Virus record (IMG/VR): IMGVR_UViG_3300034022_000096
Coordinates: 1 to 54,537 of that record
Direction: 5' to 3' (one strand)
DNA length: 54,537 bases
Origin: a virus
A model generated the notes under the pieces. It worked only from the letters and a program-made list of their open reading frames with translations. It was not told the DNA's origin and made no database searches. Of the stretch, positions 42,224 to 48,726 are shown piece after piece (position 1 is the first letter of the stretch; the number at the start of each line of letters is the position of its first letter). The position numbers were made by a program, and so were the translations under genes.

Positions 42224-42887
42224 GGTGATCTCCCTCTATTAGTGTTCCGTGGTTATCGAAGCGCCATCCATTGATGTCGCACAGGTCTATGAAGTACTCT
42301 TCACTTGTGTAAGCTTCGTACTCTTCTTTGAGTTGTTTGTATATGCCATCGGCATAAGCTCGCGCTCTGCTCAGCACCCACCCATCGAGGTCATTGAACA
42401 GATGGTCGGTATCAATAGAGTTGGCTAGCTCTTTCACATTAGCGCCCTCCAAGATACCTCTGTCCATGACTGAGTCGTCATCTGCGTAGTCGATGCGATC
42501 GTCTAAGCCCTCGGTAACCATAGTCCCGCTGTGGCTGTAGTAGAACGCATGCCTGTTGACGTTGACCTTCTCTTCGCACCACCCATCGCGTATCAACTCT
42601 CTCAGTACAACGTACTGTGCAAAGTCTTTCGCATCTGGGTCGTTGTGGTACTCAATGAAGTCAGCGAGATCAACATGCCCAGTCCATGATGCGCCATCAC
42701 CTTGCGATGAGAAGCCATTGAACTGAATCTCGTTGATTGAAAACCCCCTTGCGGGGGCATCCTCTTTAGCTCGTGCGTAGATCTCTTCGTACCAATCATC
42801 GGGCGGTTGCCCGTACTCAGAGATAGCGTTCTGCTTGGCTCGGTATGCGAGTTGTTGAAACGCAAGTGATTGCGTGGTTGTGTCCAT
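42213..42887 (-). CDS. conserved phage protein with FSSQGDGASW motif
   Basis: A 224-residue acidic protein. FSSQGDGASWTGHVD (near residues 58-72) is a phrase common in phage proteins of unknown function. The rest is helical with many Asp, Glu and Tyr. The high negative charge could mimic DNA, as in antirestriction proteins, but no such family is clearly identified. A ribosome binding site GGAGGAATC precedes the ATG. Confidence 0.6.
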   Translation of the reverse strand: MDTTTQSLAFQQLAYRAKQNAISEYGQPPDDWYEEIYARAKEDAPARGFSINEIQFNGFSSQGDGASWTGHVDLADFIEYHNDPDAKDFAQYVVLRELIRDGWCEEKVNVNRHAFYYSHSGTMVTEGLDDRIDYADDDSVMDRGILEGANVKELANSIDTDHLFNDLDGWVLSRARAYADGIYKQLKEEYEAYTSEEYFIDLCDINGWRFDNHGTLIEGDHHGI

Positions 42888-42897
42888 GATTCCTCCA

Positions 42898-43320
42898 TTA
42901 GTCTACTGATACAGAGAACGTGATGTTGTCCTTGATCTCGGTGCGAATCATCTCAGTCAAGTCAAGCTGATCTATTGCCGAGGTAACCGCATCATTGACC
43001 TTGTCATCGAAGTCGAAGTCATTGACCTCAGTATTCGCAATGTCGCGGATGTCATCTTCCGATACGTGGTACTCGCCATCGGTGTGATCGCTGACCACAC
43101 TCTCTGCAACATCTTGGGCTATCTCGCGTATCTTGTTCTCGAAGCCATCGTCGATAGTTCGCAGGGTGCTGTGGTTGAGCATGATCTCGTTGACCTGTGC
43201 TGACACAATGTCTTTGATGTAGTTCTCAACGAGCGCCATGAGCGTGGTCATCAGCGCCGAAGTAGGCATTGATGGTTGAGTGACTTCGGGTTGTGTTGTT
43301 TGAACTGTGTTTTGTTCCAT
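42898..43320 (-). CDS. acidic protein of unknown function
   Basis: A 140-residue protein from the ATG at 43320, which has GGAG upstream. The N-terminal 25 residues are Gln/Thr-rich; the rest is acidic and helical, with repeated Asp, Glu, Val and Ile. The 15-bp palindrome at 43341-43355 lies just upstream of its ribosome binding site, so it may be controlled by whatever binds there. Function unknown. Confidence 0.6.
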   Translation of the reverse strand: MEQNTVQTTQPEVTQPSMPTSALMTTLMALVENYIKDIVSAQVNEIMLNHSTLRTIDDGFENKIREIAQDVAESVVSDHTDGEYHVSEDDIRDIANTEVNDFDFDDKVNDAVTSAIDQLDLTEMIRTEIKDNITFSVSVD

Positions 43321-43340
43321 GATAAATCTCCAAAAAGTTG

Positions 43341-43355
43341 CGGACAAATTGTCCG
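43341..43355 (+). repeat. palindromic element, copy a
   Basis: CGGACAAATTGTCCG: two 7-bp arms around one central base. Read on the plus strand, it is preceded by GTTG and followed by TGAGTTA. It lies 20 bases upstream of the ATG of the gene ending at 42898, between that gene and a small membrane protein gene, so it is well placed to be an operator. Confidence 0.7.
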
Positions 43356-43407
43356 TGAGTTAAAAGCGTGGCGGGATGCCACAAAGATAGGATGACCGAT
43401 CCTTCTA

Positions 43408-43500
43408 TTACCCTCCTCTCCAATAGAACAGGTCAAGGATTAAAACAATGATGGCTAGTAAGACCACCGCCCTTTCTAGAATTTCCCATTTAGTGTGCAT
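43408..43500 (-). CDS. 30-residue single-span membrane peptide
   Basis: A short frame with GGAG seven bases before its ATG encodes a peptide with a hydrophobic helix (residues 11-25) between a polar N-terminus (MHTKWEILER) and a Trp-Arg-Gly-Gly end. It overlaps the upstream gene by 11 bases. The good ribosome binding site and membrane segment support a real gene. Role unknown; early membrane peptides often modify host functions or superinfection. Confidence 0.5.
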   Translation of the reverse strand: MHTKWEILERAVVLLAIIVLILDLFYWRGG

Positions 43501-43789
43501 TGCGTATCTCCGTTAAGTGGTACTTGTAGATGTTGTGTCCCATTAGCGTGAAGCTCTCGCCATAGGTGCGTAGTAAGTGGCTAAGACTCCCCGCTGTGAA
43601 CTCGGACGAAGCGAACCCCTTCAAGTCGTATGCGGCAAAGCACATCAGGAAGTCGAGCAGTTGGTAGTCGTCCTCTTTGATAGGCTTGATGCGTGGGGGT
43701 ACGAACTTGATGTACTTGGGTTTGAATATGAACGGGTTGTCCATACCCGCCTTCACCCATTCTTTCTTTGTTGGCTTAGTTATCACCAT
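43490..43789 (-). CDS. small protein of unknown function
   Basis: A 99-residue basic protein with Pro/Lys-rich N-terminus, then a compact helical half (DDYQLLDFLMCFAAYDLKGF) and an aromatic C-terminus. It begins 14 bases inside the 3' end of the zinc-finger gene, indicating coupling. No motif recognised. Confidence 0.58.
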   Translation of the reverse strand: MVITKPTKKEWVKAGMDNPFIFKPKYIKFVPPRIKPIKEDDYQLLDFLMCFAAYDLKGFASSEFTAGSLSHLLRTYGESFTLMGHNIYKYHLTEIRNAH

Positions 43790-44438
43790 TTTTCTCTCCT
43801 TCAGTTATGCCCATCTCTGGGCGGTACGTTATGAGCAAGGGTATCTTGCTCTCCTTGAATATCGGCGGTAGTCCCGCCCACATCTCGCGCACTATGGCGA
43901 ACACGTTGGGGTGTAGGTAGTCAGCCCACCTTGCGCTCTGTGGTCGGCGTGGGTTGGTCATGTAGCTGTATTCGGTATGTGCCTTCTCGTGTTTGAGAAT
44001 CGCGTGGTATCTAAAGTAGAACTCTGCCTTGTCGACATAGCCCTTGTCTTTGGCATATTCCCATGCCTTCCTTGCGCTTGCTATCTCGCGGGTAATGGGC
44101 GCTAGTGCTGTCCTTAATTCCACCCGCCACACTTTGAGCCACCGCTTACGGGCGGCCATTGCCTGCTTGTTGTGCTCATCTTGCGCTTGCTTTTCTCTGA
44201 GGTGTTTGGCTACAAGCACGTTCATGTCGCCTGTCTGAACCCTGTTGTGTATCTCTTTGGCGCTGAGCTTGGTCGGTGGTTTGCGCTTGGGTCGGCAAGC
44301 TTTGCAGTTCTTGGATTCGAGCGTCATGCGTACATTGCCTGCTCTGCCCCACGCTTTTGACTGTGCGTACGTTGCGAGGTACGTGAACTCGTTGAGGGGG
44401 CGCGACTCCCCACACTTAGCGCATATTTTGATTTGCAT
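43776..44438 (-). CDS. zinc-ribbon protein of unknown function
   Basis: A 220-residue protein with a four-cysteine zinc site (C6, C9 in CAKCG; C45, C48 in CKACR) and a long basic helical middle. Residues about 100-175 contain Lys/Arg/Ala helices. HNH nucleases often begin this way, but no HNH catalytic residues are seen after the zinc ribbon, so a nucleic acid-binding role is more likely. It is preceded by 415 bases of noncoding sequence with promoter potential and an 11-bp direct repeat. Confidence 0.6.
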   Translation of the reverse strand: MQIKICAKCGESRPLNEFTYLATYAQSKAWGRAGNVRMTLESKNCKACRPKRKPPTKLSAKEIHNRVQTGDMNVLVAKHLREKQAQDEHNKQAMAARKRWLKVWRVELRTALAPITREIASARKAWEYAKDKGYVDKAEFYFRYHAILKHEKAHTEYSYMTNPRRPQSARWADYLHPNVFAIVREMWAGLPPIFKESKIPLLITYRPEMGITEGEKNGDN

Positions 44439-44462
44439 ACTAATGCCTTATAGATTGGGGCT

Positions 44463-44494
44463 AACTGGCCCACTTGGTTTTGGAACTGGCCCAC
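44463..44494. repeat. 11-bp direct repeat spaced 21 bases
   Basis: AACTGGCCCAC occurs at 44463-44473 and again at 44484-44494. The 21-base period is two helical turns, so a protein could bind both on one face of the DNA. It lies 25-56 bases upstream of the zinc-ribbon gene start, where an activator or repressor could act. Confidence 0.55.
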
Positions 44495-44804
44495 CATTCG
44501 CCACGCTTACCCACTTGCGGATGACGAGGTCAAACGTAGTATACACGCGGGGTTGCGCTCGATGTGACCAAAATACCCACCATTTTTCAAGAACACTAAG
44601 GCTAACTTGAAAACATGAACGACAAGACACACCCAGCAATACACAAATATATATATCTAAATGAAAATTGTATTTATATATATAGGTATTCTGGACGTGT
44701 ACATCGCAATCGCTAGCATCCATGCGGGTTACGCGATACCCTCGTGTGTGTCCACTCGTGTCAAGTGGTGGGTATGGGCAAAAAAACAACACTTTTACCT
44801 CACT

Positions 44805-44826
44805 TCTCCACAATACGTTGTGGAGA
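44805..44826. repeat. hairpin with 9-bp stem and TACG loop
   Basis: TCTCCACAA and TTGTGGAGA form a perfect stem with a 4-base loop. Read on the minus strand it follows the stop of the gene at 44854 by about 28 bases. A T-run (seven) lies about 20 bases further, too far for a classical terminator. It may stabilise or end the transcript of the small genes upstream. Confidence 0.45.
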
Positions 44827-44834
44827 GATAGTTG

Positions 44835-44849
44835 CGGACAGATTGTCCG
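44835..44849 (+). repeat. palindromic element, copy b
   Basis: CGGACAGATTGTCCG, differing from the perfect palindrome at one arm base. Read on the plus strand it is preceded by GTTG and followed by CGAGTTA. It begins 5 bases after the stop of the small minus-strand gene at 44854. Flanks match copy a. Confidence 0.65.
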
Positions 44850-44853
44850 CGAG

Positions 44854-45060
44854 TTAGAGGAGGCGCAGTTGCTTGGACTCACGCTTGATTTGTTCCCACT
44901 CATTGATGGACTCCTTCGCCTTCTGCTCACGCAGTTGCGCTTTGTATTGCATGACTGCTCGTGGGTCTTTCTCCCACTTGTCACGCATGGCTACGAACTC
45001 TGCTCGTAGTTCTTTCATCTGAGAGAGGGCGTAGTGTTTGTTCTTAGATGACTTGCTCAT
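44854..45060 (-). CDS. small basic helical protein
   Basis: A 68-residue protein, highly charged and helical throughout, with a Lys/Ser-rich start. AAGGAA precedes the ATG. It may form a coiled coil or bind nucleic acid. It is the fourth gene of the leftward early unit. Function unknown. Confidence 0.55.
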   Translation of the reverse strand: MSKSSKNKHYALSQMKELRAEFVAMRDKWEKDPRAVMQYKAQLREQKAKESINEWEQIKRESKQLRLL

Positions 45061-45064
45061 GATG

Positions 45065-45223
45065 TTATTCCTTAGAGATAAAGATTAAGAATAGACCGCC
45101 TGTGGCGTAGCCTGCAAGCATGAGTAGTGCTTGGCGTATGAAGTTGCCGTCTGTGTCCCAGCCTACGTAGACCGAGCCGAGCAACATGGTTGTGAATACG
45201 AGGGTGCAGAATCTATCTGACAT
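45065..45223 (-). CDS. 52-residue two-span membrane protein
   Basis: From the ATG at 45223 with AAGGAA upstream. Two hydrophobic segments (about residues 6-20 and 31-49) are separated by a short polar loop (GWDTDGNFIRQ). A longer frame upstream lacks a start signal. Early small membrane proteins can protect against superinfection or alter the host membrane; this is inference. Function unknown. Confidence 0.58.
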   Translation of the reverse strand: MSDRFCTLVFTTMLLGSVYVGWDTDGNFIRQALLMLAGYATGGLFLIFISKE

Positions 45224-45233
45224 GATGTGTTCC

Positions 45234-45392
45234 TTAGCAGTTCTTGTATTCTTGAACGAGGTTTCCGCCTTGCCACATCTCAACGTGGAGATAGGTTTTG
45301 GTGAGGATGTCGAACAGTACGAGCGCATCGACTGCGTTGTCTGTGCCGTATTCACGGGTGTAGTTTTGATCTCTGAGGATGATTTTGAACAT
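45234..45392 (-). CDS. 52-residue protein of unknown function
   Basis: A short frame with AAGGAA before its ATG, starting MFKIILRDQNYTREYGT and continuing with a hydrophobic helix or strand (DALVLFDILTKTYLHVEM). It fits exactly between neighbouring genes with the same type of ribosome binding site. No motif recognised. Confidence 0.55.
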   Translation of the reverse strand: MFKIILRDQNYTREYGTDNAVDALVLFDILTKTYLHVEMWQGGNLVQEYKNC

Positions 45393-45411
45393 GATGATTC
45401 CTTAGTTGGAC

Positions 45412-45445
45412 ATTAAAAGAAACAGCGGGCAAACCTCGCCCGCTG
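45412..45445 (-). terminator. rho-independent terminator after the first early gene
   Basis: On the minus strand an 8-bp perfect stem (CAGCGGGC at 45423-45430, GCCCGCTG at 45438-45445) with a 7-base loop is followed at once by TTTCTTTT. It lies between the first early gene (ending at 45482) and the next (starting at 45392), so it would limit read-through into the rest of the early unit. Confidence 0.75.
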
Positions 45446-45464
45446 AACTGGTTGAAAAAACTCA

Positions 45465-45479
45465 CGGACAAGTTGTCCG
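45465..45479 (-). repeat. palindromic element, copy c
   Basis: A perfect palindrome apart from its central base, CGGACAAGTTGTCCG. Read on the minus strand it is preceded by GATG and followed by TGAGTTT. It starts 2 bases after the stop of the first early gene and 20 bases before the terminator stem. Opposite orientation to copies a and b. Confidence 0.7.
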
Positions 45480-45481
45480 CA

Positions 45482-45874
45482 TCAGGCTTTCAGTTGCATG
45501 GTTGTGAAACGACGCTTCTCACCGGCGCTGAGCGCTTGCCACTTCTTGAACAATGCGCTGACTGGGTCAACCTTGTTAGCAGTAGCTTTGCCAGTCTTAG
45601 GCTTGGGTGCGTCAGCCTTGGGGTAGCACACTTCCAAAACCCGATTCATTGCTCGCTCTGCGTTAGTGTCACGCTTCACGAACGTCATGCCACGTTGTCC
45701 CATCTTGATAGGTTCGTTGTTGTGGTTCTTAGAAGCCCAGTCCATAGCGAAGGGCTTTGCCTCTGCACGAGATGCGATGCCCAACTCCATTAGCCTGACG
45801 GCAAAACTCGCGGACGATTTGTCCGCATCATTGAACACAGCGTACACAGCAACACGATTGAATGACTTAGTCAT
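45482..45874 (-). CDS. first gene of the early operon, unknown function
   Basis: A 130-residue basic protein from the ATG at 45874 (GGGAG upstream). It starts MTKSFNRVAVYAVFNDADKS and has MDWASKN in the middle, a Lys/Pro/Thr-rich linker and a C-terminal helix (ALFKKWQALSAGEKRRF) that looks DNA- or protein-binding. The first gene after the early promoter is often a host take-over protein. Copy d of the palindrome lies inside its coding sequence and copy c just after its stop. Function unknown. Confidence 0.58.
   Translation of the reverse strand: MTKSFNRVAVYAVFNDADKSSASFAVRLMELGIASRAEAKPFAMDWASKNHNNEPIKMGQRGMTFVKRDTNAERAMNRVLEVCYPKADAPKPKTGKATANKVDPVSALFKKWQALSAGEKRRFTTMQLKA
45811..45825 (-). 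repeat. palindromic element, copy d
   Basis: On the minus strand CGGACAAATCGTCCG, one arm base off perfect symmetry, preceded by GATG and followed by CGAGTTT. It is inside the first early gene, encoding part of DADKSSASF, about 60 bases after the start codon. Same orientation as copy c and 346 bases from it. Confidence 0.65.
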
Positions 45875-45885
45875 AGATAACTCCC

Positions 45886-45913
45886 AAAAGAAAAACCTCG
45901 CAGACGGGCGAGG
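45886..45913 (-). terminator. leader terminator (attenuator candidate)
   Basis: On the minus strand CCTCGC and GCGAGG pair with a 6-base loop, followed by TTTTTCTTTT, ending 11 bases before the first early gene's start codon. It is therefore downstream of the likely early promoter and upstream of the gene. It is a textbook terminator shape in a leader, suggesting attenuation or an antitermination-controlled start of early transcription. Confidence 0.65.
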
Positions 45914-45952
45914 CAAACCGAATCGGCTAGGACGTTCCCAACCGATGCATCT

Positions 45953-45961
45953 AGTATACCA
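45953..45961 (-). promoter_or_regulatory. extended -10 promoter candidate for the early operon
   Basis: Minus strand: TGG then TATACT, with TATACT at 45953-45958. The best-placed -35 (about 45976-45981) has no clear consensus. It is the only good extended -10 before the first early gene and lies 40 bases upstream of the leader terminator. Confidence 0.4.
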
Positions 45962-46137
45962 CGAGGGGTTGCCAAATACCCTTGACATCGTATTCCATGT
46001 GGGCTGAACCCCACCCTACCCCCACCAAGCCATATAGAGGGCGGCCATGGCGACTTCGTGTAAACACTGTTTCGTAACCACGATTCAATTTTTAAAAAAT
46101 CCGAAGTACCCCCACTGTACAAAAACACAGTACCCCT

Positions 46138-46171
46138 AAAAAATTTTATAAAAAATTTTATAAAAAATTGG
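46138..46171. repeat. A/T tandem repeat, 12-base unit
   Basis: AAAAAATTTTAT is repeated 2.7 times in direct succession. Phased A-tracts of this spacing bend DNA. It lies in the divergent control region between early and late units, a suitable place for an UP-element, a bend for regulator binding, or a melting site. Confidence 0.7.
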
Positions 46172-46185
46172 AAAAACCTCGTGGC

Positions 46186-46218
46186 AAAAAAAAAGCCCCG
46201 GGTGTTTAGTCCGGGGCT
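46186..46218 (-). terminator. strong rho-independent terminator facing the early operon
   Basis: On the minus strand AGCCCCGG and CCGGGGCT form an 8-bp stem with a 9-base loop, followed directly by nine T. It is strictly directional: the plus-strand side has no T-run. It stops leftward transcription arriving from the terminase side, upstream of the early promoter, so it either insulates the early unit from antisense transcription or ends a short minus-strand RNA. Confidence 0.8.
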
Positions 46219-46253
46219 AAAGATGGCAACTGGAAACCATCAAGGAGAAGCAA

Positions 46254-46310
46254 ATGCTTGCACACTTGCCGAAAAGGAGTGTACACTCTCGCCAACGAGG
46301 AAGCAACTGA
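46254..46310 (+). CDS. 18-residue leader peptide candidate
   Basis: A short frame with a strong AAGGAG six bases before its ATG encodes MLAHLPKRSVHSRQRGSN. It ends 15 bases before the small terminase gene, whose own ribosome binding site lies just after this stop. It may be a translated leader that couples to terminase translation. If the promoter at 46258 is used, transcription would start after this ATG and the peptide would not be made. Low confidence. Confidence 0.3.
   Translation: MLAHLPKRSVHSRQRGSN
46258..46288 (+). promoter_or_regulatory. late promoter candidate with 12-bp palindrome
   Basis: TTGCAC (46258-46263), an 18-base spacer and TACACT (46282-46287) give a moderate sigma70-like promoter for the terminase and head unit. 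The -10 is inside a perfect 12-bp palindrome, GAGTGTACACTC (46277-46288), which could be a repressor or activator site. The start of transcription would be about 30 bases before the small terminase gene. Confidence 0.4.
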
Positions 46311-46325
46311 AAAGGATTCCTACGC

Positions 46326-46928
46326 ATGTTAGATCACTTGGTGCATTTTGAACCTGAGGTCACCACTCGGGGAAGCTTTGAAAAACTGGACGACGCGACG
46401 CCCAGTGATGTTCTGTCGGCGCAAGTTGCTACAGAGCAATGGTTAGCAGAGATGGGCGTGGATGACGACGAAGTGGTTGCTAACCAACAACAGACACAGG
46501 CTGCGCGAAAAGCGTTTAATGCCGTGACCACCGACGCCACCACCACGGAACAAAAAGCTAACCTCGCAGAACTTAAATCCCCAGCGGCAGTAAGACATCT
46601 AACAGGTATGTTGGCTGCGTACGACTGGCAGTTTATAGACATGGCGCAGGAAATCAGGGGCTACACGGTAGCTAAACTGGTTGAAGAGACGAAGTCCCCC
46701 AACGCCAACATCCGCTTGAAAGCTTTGATTGCGCTAGGCAAGGTCACGGAAGTCGGGCTCTTTACTGAGCAGATTGAGGTCAAGAAGATTGAGATGTCGG
46801 ATGCTGAAGTTGAGCAGCGCATCAAAGATAAGTTGGCCAAGTTCATGGGAGTGATAGACGTGGTGGACGTTTCCGAGCGCCCAGACGATAGTCCACAAGA
46901 GAAGAATGATGGGCCAGATGGACTTTGA
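46326..46928 (+). CDS. terminase small subunit (probable)
   Basis: A 200-residue acidic, helical protein directly upstream of and overlapping the large subunit gene. The middle (AAYDWQFIDMAQEIRGYTVAKLVEE) and the following helical part resemble small terminase subunits in aquatic podoviruses. The C-terminal tail is Asp/Glu/Pro-rich and unstructured. Expected role: recognising phage DNA and bringing it to the large subunit. AAGGA precedes the ATG. Assignment rests mostly on gene order. Confidence 0.65.
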   Translation: MLDHLVHFEPEVTTRGSFEKLDDATPSDVLSAQVATEQWLAEMGVDDDEVVANQQQTQAARKAFNAVTTDATTTEQKANLAELKSPAAVRHLTGMLAAYDWQFIDMAQEIRGYTVAKLVEETKSPNANIRLKALIALGKVTEVGLFTEQIEVKKIEMSDAEVEQRIKDKLAKFMGVIDVVDVSERPDDSPQEKNDGPDGL

Positions 46929-48459
46929 ACAGTTCACTTCTATCAGCAGAGTGGAGCTTGAGGCCATCCAGAAGGCGCTGCCTTACATGTCGCTGAGTGA
47001 CAAGATTGAATTGCTGGGCGATATAGAAGTCCGCGAACGACGCGCCAGTCTTACAGTGGCTAAAACAAACATGCTTGGGTTTGCCACTGCGGTGTATCCC
47101 GGCTTTAAGATTGGCCCACACCACAGGAAGCTGGCTAAGATATTTACAGATGTGGTTGAGGGCAAGAAGAAGAGGGTGATTATCAACATCGCGCCGCGTA
47201 TGGGTAAGTCTGAGTTCTCCTCTTACTTGTTTCCCGCGTACTTCCTTGGCAAGTATCCCAACAAGAAAATCATCATGGGCACGCACACTGCGGGTCTGTC
47301 GGAAGACTTCGGTCGGCGCGTACGTAACTTGATTGATTCGGAGGAGTACCGTGATGTATTTCCGCAAACCTTGGTGGCAGACGATCAGAAAGCTGCCGGT
47401 AAATGGTCTACAAGCGCTGGCGGTCAGTATTATGCTGCTGGTGTCGGGGGCGCTCTTGCTGGTCGTGGTGCTGATCTGTTTGTTATTGACGATCCTCATT
47501 CCGAGCAGGACGTTAAAATCAATTCAAGGCTGGCTTTTGATACCGCATGGTCGTGGTTTCAGACGGGGCCGCTCCAACGTCTGATGCCGGGTGGTGCAAT
47601 CATCATTGTGATGACGCGTTGGTCGCTGTTAGACCTGACTGGGCGCTTAATTGACTATCAATCAAAGAATCCTGAGTCAATTCCGTGGGAGATTGTGGAG
47701 CTTCCAGCTATTTTGAACGAGGACGAGGACAACGAGAAGTCACTTTGGCCCGAGCAGTGGCCACTTGATAGCTTAAAAGCTACAAAAGCGTCGATTGATC
47801 CGCGTTATTGGAACGCGCAGTACATGCAGCAGCCCACATCTGAGAACTCTGCCATCGTTTCACGCAAAATGTGGCGTATTTGGGAGCCTGATGACCCACC
47901 AAGGTGTGAATACATCATTCAGTCGTGGGACACGGCGTTTGAGACCAAGAATACATCCGACTACTCTGCGTGTACAACGTGGGGCATTTTCTACAACGAG
48001 GAAGAAAATGACTCCCCCCAGCTTATCCTACTGGATGCGTTTAAAGATCGTATGGCTTTTCCTGAACTTAAGGTGGTGGCGCTTAAGCAATACAAAGAGT
48101 GGGAACCGGATGCGTTCATTGTGGAGAAAAAGGCATCTGGGGGGCCGTTGATTCAGGAACTGCGGGCGTTGGGCATACCTGTGCAGGAGTTCAGCCCATC
48201 AAGGGGCAATGACAAGATGGTGCGTGTCAACGCTGTTGCGGATTTATTCAGCAGTGGTAAAGTCTGGGCACCTGACACACGCTGGGCACGGGAAGTGATT
48301 GAAGAGTTGGCCGCGTTCCCAGTTGGGGAGCACGACGACTACGTGGACACGACAACACAGGCGCTGCTACGCTTCAGGCAAGGCGGCTTTATTGCTTTAG
48401 ACACGGACGAGAAAGATGACCTTGCGCTCTTTCACCGCAGGAAACACGAATACTACTGA
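46906..48459 (+). CDS. terL: terminase large subunit
   Basis: A 517-residue packaging motor. The ATPase part has Walker A APRMGKS (96-102) and Walker B LFVIDDP (D195, D196), followed by a TRW motif. The nuclease part has SWDTAFE (D342), VEKKASG (E407) and HDDYVD (D477, D478, D481), typical of RNase H-like terminase nucleases. The start is the first of two ATGs at 46906; another at 46918 is possible. It overlaps the small subunit gene by 23 bases. It cuts concatemeric DNA and pumps it through the portal at 48727. Confidence 0.92.
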   Translation: MMGQMDFEQFTSISRVELEAIQKALPYMSLSDKIELLGDIEVRERRASLTVAKTNMLGFATAVYPGFKIGPHHRKLAKIFTDVVEGKKKRVIINIAPRMGKSEFSSYLFPAYFLGKYPNKKIIMGTHTAGLSEDFGRRVRNLIDSEEYRDVFPQTLVADDQKAAGKWSTSAGGQYYAAGVGGALAGRGADLFVIDDPHSEQDVKINSRLAFDTAWSWFQTGPLQRLMPGGAIIIVMTRWSLLDLTGRLIDYQSKNPESIPWEIVELPAILNEDEDNEKSLWPEQWPLDSLKATKASIDPRYWNAQYMQQPTSENSAIVSRKMWRIWEPDDPPRCEYIIQSWDTAFETKNTSDYSACTTWGIFYNEEENDSPQLILLDAFKDRMAFPELKVVALKQYKEWEPDAFIVEKKASGGPLIQELRALGIPVQEFSPSRGNDKMVRVNAVADLFSSGKVWAPDTRWAREVIEELAAFPVGEHDDYVDTTTQALLRFRQGGFIALDTDEKDDLALFHRRKHEYY

Positions 48460-48725
48460 TGGCTACACAGAAGTTCATGGGCAAGAATCAACTGATCGAC
48501 CGATTGGCCGCGCAGATGGGATCGCGTGACGGAGCTTTGGATGTACTGCGCCAGCGTGGGCATGTGGACGCACAAGGTAATTTGACAGAAGCCGGTAAAA
48601 AGCGCGATGCTATGACGGCTGAAGAACGCGCTCTTGACAGAGCAAGCCTACGCACAGGTAAGAAACCGTCGGCCTTTAAATACGACCCCAGCACAAACCG
48701 TGCAACTTTGAGAAAGAAATTCTGA
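48459..48725 (+). CDS. small basic head-region protein
   Basis: An 88-residue protein with Lys/Arg/Asp/Ala composition, overlapping the terminase stop (TGATG). It contains GALDVLRQRGHVDAQGNLTEAG, a phrase I recall from small proteins between terminase and portal in aquatic phages. Role unknown, possibly head assembly. Confidence 0.6.
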   Translation: MATQKFMGKNQLIDRLAAQMGSRDGALDVLRQRGHVDAQGNLTEAGKKRDAMTAEERALDRASLRTGKKPSAFKYDPSTNRATLRKKF

Positions 48726-48726
48726 C

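Larger units (their letters stand above)
44439..44853. other. 415-base noncoding interval with repeats and A/T-rich core
   Basis: No convincing gene. Contents, left to right: an 11-bp direct repeat (44463 and 44484), an inverted pair ATACCCACC (44573-44581) and GGTGGGTAT (44767-44775), an A/T-rich alternating core at about 44648-44685, a 9-bp-stem hairpin (44805-44826) and a palindrome (44835-44849). Tracts of TATATAT flank a short less symmetric core. The size and A/T-rich core would suit a replication origin or a multi-promoter region, but neither is proven. A 178-residue minus-strand frame spanning it lacks a ribosome binding site. Confidence 0.5.

Noticed and set aside
44448-44984. 178-residue minus-strand frame across the noncoding interval
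   Set aside because: Composition unlike a protein (Cys/Trp/Tyr scatter and repeats), no ribosome binding site at any ATG, and it runs into a well-supported small gene in another frame.
45975-46010. TTGACA on the plus strand at about 45982 as a late promoter
   Set aside because: No acceptable -10 at 15-19 bases; a better candidate lies closer to the terminase gene.
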